DNA from: Algicola sp.
GTDB lineage: Bacteria > Bacteroidota > Bacteroidia > Flavobacteriales > Flavobacteriaceae
Assembly (NCBI GenBank): GCA_018222915.1
Contig: JAAEZI010000011.1
Span: forward strand, 1 to 40,162
DNA length: 40,162 nucleotides
Direction of reading: 5' to 3'
The notes beneath the pieces were generated by a model. The model was given only the letters and a program-made list of their open reading frames with translations. It did not search any database and was not told the origin of the DNA. The position numbers were made by a program, and so were the translations under genes. Below are positions 8,978 to 16,290 of this stretch, in pieces. Each line of letters starts with the position of its first letter. The stretch's first letter is position 1.

Positions 8978-10273
8978 ATGAAATCAATAAAATATACTCT
9001 TGTAAAACTATCAATTTTATTATTGGGAATTATTCAACCTTCTTATGCGCAAGACATCAATTTTGATGCGATTCGTAGAGATTTTCTTAAAAGATATACT
9101 GAGCTGGAAATACCCTTTTTGCAAATCGACTATACTCAAAACTTACAAGCTATTAGAGGTGCGGATTCAATAAATATACAAGTGGATTTCTTTCAAGAAT
9201 TTAGAGAAAAATTAGCTAATATAGAGGCAAAAGCCTTAAGTGAATATCAAAAATTGGATTTCAATATCATGAGGTATGAAATAGACATGAATTTGGAACG
9301 ACTAGAATTAGAAAGACAATGGGATAGTACTACTTTGTTAGTTGATTCGAATAGTATTGTCACTGTTCCTAATGGAAAAAAATGGTATGCCTATTTATTA
9401 AAAAGATGGGTAAATGATCTGGTAACTCCCGATGAAATTTTTCAATTTGGATTAACAGAAATTGAAAAAGTAAAAATAGAGATGAAAGCTATTCAAGTAG
9501 AATCTGGACTTTCTGTTAAAGACTTCACAGCTTATCTAAAAGATTCCTCTTTCTATTTTAATAATTTAAAAGATGTCCAAAAGGCATTTGAAGACGCAAA
9601 GCAGACTGTAGCTAAAAATTCTCCTCACATTTTTCCTTATATCGATCAGATTCCGGATGTGAGGATTGCAAAAGGGACTAATACTTCTCTTGCTCACGTT
9701 CCTGCTTACTACAACGAACGAACATTTTTCTTTAATTACTTTGACAAACCATATAATAAGCGTCAAATAGGGTGGATATATATCCATGAGGGAATTCCAG
9801 GTCACCATTATCAAGGTATGGTGAATGATATCATTAAGCGAACAGCTATCCAAGAATTGTTTTGGTATGGTGGTTTTGTGGAAGGTTGGGGTGCTTATGT
9901 TGAGTACTTGAGCGATGAACTGGGTGTCTATAAAACGATTTATGATGAATATGGAAAATGGGAATGGGATTTAATTCGTTCTGTTCGCGTTTGTTTGGAT
10001 ATAGGAATTAATTATAAAGGTTGGTCAGATAAAAAAGCATTAGAATTTTGGAATCAACATATTATCGATAAAGAAGAGATTGCAAAAAGAGAGATTGCTA
10101 GAATGAAACGATGGCCAGCTCAGGTTATAACTTACAAATACGGTGCAGCAGTTTTTTTAAGCATGTTACAAGAAGCCAAAAAGAAAGTGGATTTTAATTA
10201 TAAAAAGTTTCATGAGAGAGTTTTAGAGCACGGAGATGTGCCAACAAGTTTATTGAAGCAGTATAAACTTTAG
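8978..10273 (+). CDS. Exported DUF885 family protein, putative metallopeptidase-like hydrolase
   Basis: A 431-residue protein with a signal peptide (ending SYAQ). It contains the DUF885 core motif H270-E-G-I-P-G-H276-H277, a zinc-binding HExxxGHH arrangement, followed ~30 residues later by EGWGAYVEYLSDELG, the second conserved motif, and the C-terminal REIARMKRWPAQVITYKYG block. DUF885 proteins are predicted zinc peptidases whose substrates are mostly unknown. At 431 residues it is shorter than the usual ~550-600, missing part of the N-terminal helical region. It starts 1 bp after the PD40 remnant and its stop abuts the next gene's leader. Confidence 0.87.
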   Translation: MKSIKYTLVKLSILLLGIIQPSYAQDINFDAIRRDFLKRYTELEIPFLQIDYTQNLQAIRGADSINIQVDFFQEFREKLANIEAKALSEYQKLDFNIMRYEIDMNLERLELERQWDSTTLLVDSNSIVTVPNGKKWYAYLLKRWVNDLVTPDEIFQFGLTEIEKVKIEMKAIQVESGLSVKDFTAYLKDSSFYFNNLKDVQKAFEDAKQTVAKNSPHIFPYIDQIPDVRIAKGTNTSLAHVPAYYNERTFFFNYFDKPYNKRQIGWIYIHEGIPGHHYQGMVNDIIKRTAIQELFWYGGFVEGWGAYVEYLSDELGVYKTIYDEYGKWEWDLIRSVRVCLDIGINYKGWSDKKALEFWNQHIIDKEEIAKREIARMKRWPAQVITYKYGAAVFLSMLQEAKKKVDFNYKKFHERVLEHGDVPTSLLKQYKL

Positions 10274-10317
10274 TGATTAAAAAAAACAGTTTAAAAAAAT
10301 TCAAATTATTATCAGAC

Positions 10318-11559
10318 ATGAAAAAAACACTCTTACTTCTTTTAATTATTTTAGGCAATACAACCTTAGCTTCAAATTCACTTAATACCACCAGAGTTAT
10401 TTATTATTCTACTGTCGAATTCGTTGAAACACCACTATCAGAAATAAGAGGTAGTGTTCCATTACTTAAGGATGTAGCCATGAAACGAAACCACTACAGG
10501 TTTGAGTATGATGAATTGAACAGATTAAAGACTATCTCATTTTTCAATGGTAAAGAGCCAAGGCATCCTAACCACACAGCAAACCTATTTACCTTAGCTC
10601 ATAGAATGGAGTTTAACTATGAAAATAAAAGCGAGCATATTACTTTTTTTGATGTTAAAGATAATCCGGTTGAGGTATTAGATAATGTGTTTCGCTTTGC
10701 TTATAAATTAAACGAATTAGGCTACCGAAGCCAACTCATCTTCTTTAATGAGAACAACGATCAAGTTGAAAATGGGTGGAACATATTTGAGTATAATTGG
10801 ACGTATCATTCTGATGGGTCTATAATAGAAACCAGAATTAATGAAAACGGAGATGAGGTCGCCATACGACCAGGTTTTGAGTTTTACCGGTTGCAGTTGT
10901 TTTTTAATATAAAAGGGCATATCGCACTAATGCAACAAATTGATGCTGATGGGAAAATGATAGAAAATGAGTCAGGTGCTGCACAAGACAACATTACAAC
11001 CAATGCCTATGGTAATTTTATAAAATGGGAAGTTTTAGATAAAAACCATCAATTAGAAAAAGGCAATGGTCCAGATGTTGCCATAGGTATCCAGACGTTC
11101 AACGAATTTGGTTATGAAACAGGTTTGGAGCATAGAGACGAACATAATAATTTGGTGTATAGTGCTTACGGAATATGTATTAGTAAAACCCAGTTTGATG
11201 CTTTTGGGAACATTAAAGAGAGGAGATTTTATGGCACAGACACTAAACCTTCAAATCATAAATTTGCAGGTTATCATAGCCTTAAGATACAATGGGATGA
11301 CACAGGAAATAGAAGAACTGGTTTAACCTATTATGGATTGGATGGACAACCCGCTTTGCATAAGTCCAGAGGTTATCACAAGGTGATATATGAATACACA
11401 ACGGAAGGTTTGTTAAAGAGAATACTGTATTTAGATACCAATTTGAAACCTGTAAATAGAATTGATAATGGTGTTGCTGAAATAGTTTATAACTATGACA
11501 GGAAAGGCAATCTAGAGTCAACCGAAAGGTTCAACATTAATCATCAAAAAATAGATTGA
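10318..11559 (+). CDS. Exported YD-like repeat protein, short paralogue
   Basis: The signal peptide begins at the ATG at 10318 (MKKTLLLLLIILG); a GTG at 10273 would add 15 Lys-rich residues and is rejected. The 413-residue mature-type protein is made of repeats such as YRFEYDELNRLKTISFFNG, KPSNHKFAGYHSLKIQWDD and LDGQPALHKSRGYHKVIYEY. Consensus: aromatic-rich strand, D..G or N..G turn, then GKP/GQP. It shares a long block with the protein at 6611 (DGSIIETR, ENGDEVAIR, then FEFYRLQ...F...G...LMQQIDADGK). The pair is separated only by the PD40 remnant and the DUF885 gene. The next gene starts within 3 bp of its stop. Function unknown. Confidence 0.8.
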   Translation: MKKTLLLLLIILGNTTLASNSLNTTRVIYYSTVEFVETPLSEIRGSVPLLKDVAMKRNHYRFEYDELNRLKTISFFNGKEPRHPNHTANLFTLAHRMEFNYENKSEHITFFDVKDNPVEVLDNVFRFAYKLNELGYRSQLIFFNENNDQVENGWNIFEYNWTYHSDGSIIETRINENGDEVAIRPGFEFYRLQLFFNIKGHIALMQQIDADGKMIENESGAAQDNITTNAYGNFIKWEVLDKNHQLEKGNGPDVAIGIQTFNEFGYETGLEHRDEHNNLVYSAYGICISKTQFDAFGNIKERRFYGTDTKPSNHKFAGYHSLKIQWDDTGNRRTGLTYYGLDGQPALHKSRGYHKVIYEYTTEGLLKRILYLDTNLKPVNRIDNGVAEIVYNYDRKGNLESTERFNINHQKID

Positions 11560-11561
11560 AA

Positions 11562-12650
11562 ATGCTTGATATAAGAATAATTCTCCTTCAATACTTTGTA
11601 ATTTTAGCCTTTAATAGTTTTTCACAAATCAATCAAAAATTACTTGATCAAGAACTAGATGACTTGTTGTATCAATACCACAGTAATGAACAATTAAATG
11701 GATCAGTTCTGGTGGCAAAACAAGGAAAAGTGCTATATCAAAAATCATTTGGTAAAGCAGATATAAGTAAAGCAATTGATAACACTCTAGAAACTAAGTT
11801 TTCAATTGGATCTTTAACAAAGTCTTTTACGGCAATTGCCGTGATACAGTTACATGAAAGAGGACTTTTAAATTTGCATGAGCCTATTAAAACCTATATA
11901 CCAGAGTTAAACGCTACCATTGGAAAACTAACACTTCATCAACTCATGAAAAATGCTTCAGGGTTACCTGTACACCTCAACAGAATAACGGATCTTGAAT
12001 ATAGAGATATTACCTCCGAAGAACTCATCGAGTTATATAATAACAAGGCTACATTGTCTTTTGAGCCAGGAACAAAATACAGTTATTCTAATCTCAATTA
12101 TCAATTGGCTTCAATAGTTGTAGAAAAGGTGTCGGGATTGTCCTATAAAACTTATTTAGAGCAGTATGTTTTTGGCCCAATTGATATGAAAAACAGTGGT
12201 GTGGAAAGAACGCATGATTACCCAAAAGATAAGGCACAGGGGCATGATATTGTTGATGATAAATTTGTGAAGTCTCAACGAAATTACATGGCATATGCCA
12301 AAGGAGGAGGTGATATTTATACCACAGCAGTAGATCTTTTAAAATGGGATCAAGCATTATATACAGAGAAGTTAGTGTCGAATAATTCAAAAAAGTTATT
12401 GTTTGATGGAACTCTTGACGAATTTGGTGGTTATGGTTACGGATTCAAAATCAAATACTATGATAGACATTCCGTTTCTAAAGGTAAAATTGTAAGACAT
12501 GGAGGATCGATGTACGGGTATATATGTAACATAAACAGATATTTGGACGATCAGGTGACTATTATTATTCTAGGAAACATTAGACCATTTCCTATTATGG
12601 AAATCAATAAAGCGATAGAAGTTAAGCTTTATGATTTTGGTTATATCTGA
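11562..12650 (+). CDS. Exported serine hydrolase, beta-lactamase/PBP4* family (S12)
   Basis: The ATG at 11562 is 2 bp after the upstream stop; a TTG at 11556 is possible but weaker. The 362-residue product has a signal peptide (1-21, NSFS) and the class C beta-lactamase/DD-peptidase fold with S84-L-T-K87 (SxxK), the YSN triad in GTKYSYSNLNYQ, and HGGSMYGY in place of KTG. Relatives include D-aminopeptidases, esterases and PBP4*-like proteins; resistance to beta-lactams cannot be concluded. As the last gene of the run it ends 1 bp from the convergent aspartyl-protease-like gene, with no terminator hairpin between them. Confidence 0.88.
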   Translation: MLDIRIILLQYFVILAFNSFSQINQKLLDQELDDLLYQYHSNEQLNGSVLVAKQGKVLYQKSFGKADISKAIDNTLETKFSIGSLTKSFTAIAVIQLHERGLLNLHEPIKTYIPELNATIGKLTLHQLMKNASGLPVHLNRITDLEYRDITSEELIELYNNKATLSFEPGTKYSYSNLNYQLASIVVEKVSGLSYKTYLEQYVFGPIDMKNSGVERTHDYPKDKAQGHDIVDDKFVKSQRNYMAYAKGGGDIYTTAVDLLKWDQALYTEKLVSNNSKKLLFDGTLDEFGGYGYGFKIKYYDRHSVSKGKIVRHGGSMYGYICNINRYLDDQVTIIILGNIRPFPIMEINKAIEVKLYDFGYI

Positions 12651-12651
12651 A

Positions 12652-13857
12652 TTAGTCATTGTCTATATTTTTCAGTAGGTTGGACAAGGGTTCTTTTTTT
12701 ATTGTGAATGCGATAGACCGACCATTAGAATCCTCAACCTCGATATAAACCCTTTCCTTTTTTTTAAGAAACACATAATCACAAAAATCTTCGTTTCCAT
12801 TGAAATTTATCTCATCAAACTTTGTGACCTTATAATTTGGCAAAACACCTAGTTTTTGGGCTTGGGAGTTTTCTATAACAGATTGGATATATACATTTTT
12901 AGATTTAGAATAACCTAATTTAAATCCATAATATTCTTCGTTAAAGTGTGTAAACTCATCTTGAGTAAAATAAAGTGTTTTCGTTTTCCAATCGATTGTT
13001 ATTAAATACTTCGAGAGTATTCTGTTTCCTATAGACGTAGTTTTTCCTGTACGCAATACAATAACGTTTAGTTCATGATTGCCAATAGATAAATCATCAA
13101 TTATAGCATATTCTCTTAAAAAGAGAATAGGTTCACCGATAATTCCAGCTTGCTGAATGCCTTCTTCAGTAATTGTTTTCTCAATTATACCATTGGCTTT
13201 TAGTTTTGACCAAATGTCTGCATCAATGGAAAATCCAGCATTCGATCCATAGTCAATTAATACATTGTTTAATCTGATGTCGCCTATTTTAAGGTCAATA
13301 AATATATTGTGCTGTACATCAGATTTGAACGGTATTGAAAAATCGTAATCGATCACAGGTTTATTTTTATCACTAAAAATTATGGATTTCTCTTGCTGAT
13401 TGATTGTTGTATTCATTTGTCTGATTAAATTTGAACCAATAATACCATCAATACCTAAGCATTTTAGAACGGGATTCGAGCTAAAATTTCCAACAAAAGC
13501 AGTTTGGTTGTTGAACGAAAGTTTACCAATTTGAATTTCATCCAATTGCACCCAATCTACTTTCTTTCTGTTATTATCACTGTCGACTATGTAGTCACTG
13601 CTTAATATTTTAAAATCTAAATCATTTTGTATAGTTTCTGAAATACTTAAGGGCGCACCAGAATCAAATAAAAATTTATAAGTTTTACCTTTAATTTTAA
13701 CTTCAGTTATAACTAAATTGTTTATTAATTCAATGTCAGTTGTTTCTTCAAAATCTGTTTTTGATACAGTTCCCTTATCTATGTAATCAGACCAAGTGGA
13801 CGAACAATTTGATAATGTGAAAAGGACAATAAAAAAAATGAGGATATTGATTTTCAT
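12652..13857 (-). CDS. Retropepsin-like aspartyl protease lipoprotein with C-terminal PDZ domain
   Basis: The start at 13857 puts a signal directly before the lipobox LSNC (Cys18); an ATG at 13866 would add only three residues. The 401-residue protein has two aspartyl-protease lobes: FLFDSGAPLSIS with D65-S-G and its partner strand GIDGIIGSNLI, then VLIDYGSNAGFSID with D202-Y-G. A PDZ-like domain follows at ~310-385 (VIENSQAQKLGVLPNYKVTK). Two catalytic-type Asp lobes in one chain resemble pepsin-like single-chain enzymes built from retropepsin units, though the second motif is DYG instead of D[TS]G. It faces the hydrolase run. Substrate and activity not known. Confidence 0.82.
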   Translation of the reverse strand: MKINILIFFIVLFTLSNCSSTWSDYIDKGTVSKTDFEETTDIELINNLVITEVKIKGKTYKFLFDSGAPLSISETIQNDLDFKILSSDYIVDSDNNRKKVDWVQLDEIQIGKLSFNNQTAFVGNFSSNPVLKCLGIDGIIGSNLIRQMNTTINQQEKSIIFSDKNKPVIDYDFSIPFKSDVQHNIFIDLKIGDIRLNNVLIDYGSNAGFSIDADIWSKLKANGIIEKTITEEGIQQAGIIGEPILFLREYAIIDDLSIGNHELNVIVLRTGKTTSIGNRILSKYLITIDWKTKTLYFTQDEFTHFNEEYYGFKLGYSKSKNVYIQSVIENSQAQKLGVLPNYKVTKFDEINFNGNEDFCDYVFLKKKERVYIEVEDSNGRSIAFTIKKEPLSNLLKNIDND

Positions 13858-14161
13858 AGCCAACAAGGATATAGTTTTTTACCAATGAAATATTAGCTTC
13901 TTCAAAGTAATACAAAACTAGCAATAACAATGAGATGAGTGCAATAATGTAGTTGGTAACTAGTGTTAATGAATGTTAAAACAACTTCTGATTAATGCAA
14001 TTGTTGAAATCAGAAGATAAATATTAAGCAATTCCCCTAGTTTTATAATTTATCCCAGGTCTAAAACATTATAGATAACAATACTTCATTTAAGAGTATT
14101 AAAGTTGAAAAGCATAGTTAAAGACCCTAATTTAAATGAAGGTATAGTAAGGCTACATAAT
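13858..14161. other. Intergenic region between divergent genes; no gene seen
   Basis: About 300 bp of AT-rich DNA between the retropepsin-like gene and the WG-repeat-like gene. On the minus strand, 13920-13913 reads TAGTTTTG, a match to the TAnnTTTG -7 box, about 50 bp before the retropepsin-like start. No hairpin terminator, RNA gene or further reading frame was recognised. Confidence 0.4.
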
Positions 14162-15982
14162 ATGAAAAAAAGTATATTTACACTTCTCGTTTTTAATATT
14201 TTCTTAGTTGCGAATACACAAATTCCTGTTGTTACCGATGAAGGTTATATTTTAATGGATGAGGATGGCGACACTTATAATGAAGAACCTTATGAATTTA
14301 TAGGAGTTGAGAAAAGTGACATGCATCTAGTCTATAGCAACGGAAGATTTGGATACATGTCAGATATTGGAAAAATGGTGATAAATCCTCAATACGATAT
14401 TGCATATCCATTTAAAGGGCATTTTGCACTAGTTGGAATAGACAAAAGATACTATCACATTACTAAGACCAACCTTGTTTTAGATACCTTAGTTCAACCT
14501 CTTGCGCCAAAAGTCATTAATGAATATTTCCTTTTAATCAATAATGAGGATACGTCTTGCATTACTTTAAACAACGGGGAAGTTATTTATAATACTAAAG
14601 ATTATTTGTTTTTAACCCAAAAGAGCGGCTTAGTTCATTGGAATGCAAAGCAAAAAAAGGTTAAACTACTTCGTCCCAGTTATCATAAAAGGGCTTTAAT
14701 GCCAATCCGGGAATTGAGTGATATTGATTCACTAACGGTATCACAAGAAGGTCATTTGATTACTTTTCATAAAAAAGATAAGGTTCCTGTTTTTACTATT
14801 TTAGATAATGCTGGAACAGATTTAATAGTAAGAGAACAGTCAACTGAAATAGATTATAAGTCCATAAAAGTATTTGGAAATATGATATACATTCCAAATA
14901 AGTCAGACCAACCCGTTTCGCGATACTCTGATTATGGATACGGCAGCAAATACTATTGGGATACCGATAAAATGTTTTATGCTCATTCAAATCAAAAAGT
15001 TCCGTATTCTTTAAACATTGGATACAACTATATGAACGAATTAGTCGCCAAAATTAAAGGCGCTGAAAAATATGTGCCATTTTCTGGACATAAAATAGAG
15101 GGAAATAGATTATTTGACAAAACCGGAACTAAGGGTAGGCGTTACCTGCCTGTAAAAATAGAAGATAATTGGTTCTTATGGTCTAGAAGAAAAGACACAC
15201 TTGTTGCTGTTGATTTCAGATATGTTCATCCAATTGGCATACAGGAATCAACATATTTTGGAAGTAATGATGGAAAAAAATGGGCACTTGTTAATTTTGA
15301 GACTGGCGTAATAACCGAAGAAAATTATTCATTACCAAAAAACAATCCTCTATTCAAAAATGAATGGGTCTCGCTTAACAAAGACAGTCCAAATCCATTC
15401 ATATGGGAGAAGAAAATGGTTCGTGTAAAAGAAGAAGGGGGTGCTTATCATATTTTGAATTTAAATGGTAAGAATTTACTAACAGAAAATAGCGAGGGGT
15501 TTAAACGAATTGAAAATTTTATTAAGGATACATTCAATTTTCAAGGAAAACAATTGCCCATAACAAAAAACCTTCAAAATCGATTAGTTAGAAATAGGGT
15601 TTCATTAACTATGATTCAAAATGATGACAGTATTACTTTGATTCTTGCTAATCGTACTCAACAACATCAAGAATTGGCTCAAGGTGGATACTATGAAATA
15701 GTATTGCAAGCTAAAGATAGAAATGGGGCTTGGAAACAGATAAGCAAATTTGAACCTCCTTTTGGTGTAGACTATAATTCCGAAACAACTCTGCTAAAAG
15801 GTCATTATGTAGAGAAATCACTTCCTAAATTTAAAGGTAACTTTAAAACTCAGTTAAGAGCTGTTCTGGTTTCCTCACATCATAGCTTTAAGGATGATAT
15901 TGTATCCAATGCCATAGAGGTTTCAATTAATCATGCAAAATTTTGGGTAGATAAATATTATCATCTTTATGGTATCGAGTAA
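14162..15982 (+). CDS. Exported WG-repeat-like protein
   Basis: The ATG at 14162 begins a clear signal peptide (MKKSIFTLLVFNIFLVANTQ); a TTG at 14105 would put 19 polar residues ahead of it and is rejected. The 606-residue product has a WG-type repeat near the N-terminus (SNGRFGYMSDIGKMVINPQY, then DIAYPFKGHFALVGID) and weaker repeats after it (GRRYLPVKIEDNWFLWSR, DGKKWALVNFETGVITEE). The last ~140 residues form a separate beta-rich domain (LILANRTQQHQELAQGGYYE). WG-repeat proteins are beta-propeller-like binding modules of unknown function. It is monocistronic, with gaps of about 300 bp on both sides. Confidence 0.75.
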   Translation: MKKSIFTLLVFNIFLVANTQIPVVTDEGYILMDEDGDTYNEEPYEFIGVEKSDMHLVYSNGRFGYMSDIGKMVINPQYDIAYPFKGHFALVGIDKRYYHITKTNLVLDTLVQPLAPKVINEYFLLINNEDTSCITLNNGEVIYNTKDYLFLTQKSGLVHWNAKQKKVKLLRPSYHKRALMPIRELSDIDSLTVSQEGHLITFHKKDKVPVFTILDNAGTDLIVREQSTEIDYKSIKVFGNMIYIPNKSDQPVSRYSDYGYGSKYYWDTDKMFYAHSNQKVPYSLNIGYNYMNELVAKIKGAEKYVPFSGHKIEGNRLFDKTGTKGRRYLPVKIEDNWFLWSRRKDTLVAVDFRYVHPIGIQESTYFGSNDGKKWALVNFETGVITEENYSLPKNNPLFKNEWVSLNKDSPNPFIWEKKMVRVKEEGGAYHILNLNGKNLLTENSEGFKRIENFIKDTFNFQGKQLPITKNLQNRLVRNRVSLTMIQNDDSITLILANRTQQHQELAQGGYYEIVLQAKDRNGAWKQISKFEPPFGVDYNSETTLLKGHYVEKSLPKFKGNFKTQLRAVLVSSHHSFKDDIVSNAIEVSINHAKFWVDKYYHLYGIE

Positions 15983-16243
15983 TTAAATAACGACTATAAA
16001 TTAATCCATTTTGTTTTATTTGATTTTAATTGTACCAATTTTGTACCTAACGCTAAGTATAGTAACAATAAAGCGAAAAAGTATTTCGTGTATCGGAAAG
16101 TAGTTCATTCTCCAGTTCTAATCTGTCATGTTCCATGAATGTTATCTCATTGCTGGATTGTATGGAAGGCTATCTATTTCTATGGAGACACCAATTTCCT
16201 TCACTTACAGTTAGGTAAAAGAGACCTATCTTAACACGCTTCT
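15983..16243. other. Intergenic region before the glucan-locus regulator
   Basis: No reading frame or hairpin terminator was recognised. Two copies of TTGTACC at 16030-16036 and 16041-16047 are 11 bp apart, one helical turn. They share TTGTA half-sites with palindromes upstream of susC and might be an operator for the regulator's own gene, but this is speculative. Confidence 0.35.
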
Positions 16244-16272
16244 TTGTAATCTGTAATATTAGTCTTATTTTG
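16244..16272 (+). promoter_or_regulatory. Candidate promoter of the glucan-locus regulator
   Basis: TTG at 16244-16246, an 18-bp spacer, then TTATTTTG at 16265-16272. This is one mismatch from the Bacteroidota pattern TTG-N17-19-TAnnTTTG. Transcription would start near 16278, leaving a short leader to the ATG at 16291. Confidence 0.4.
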
Positions 16273-16290
16273 TGTTGATAAACCCTACCG

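Noticed and set aside
10273..10317. GTG start for the short YD-like protein, overlapping the DUF885 stop
   Set aside because: It would place 15 Lys-rich residues ahead of a complete signal peptide beginning at the ATG at 10318.
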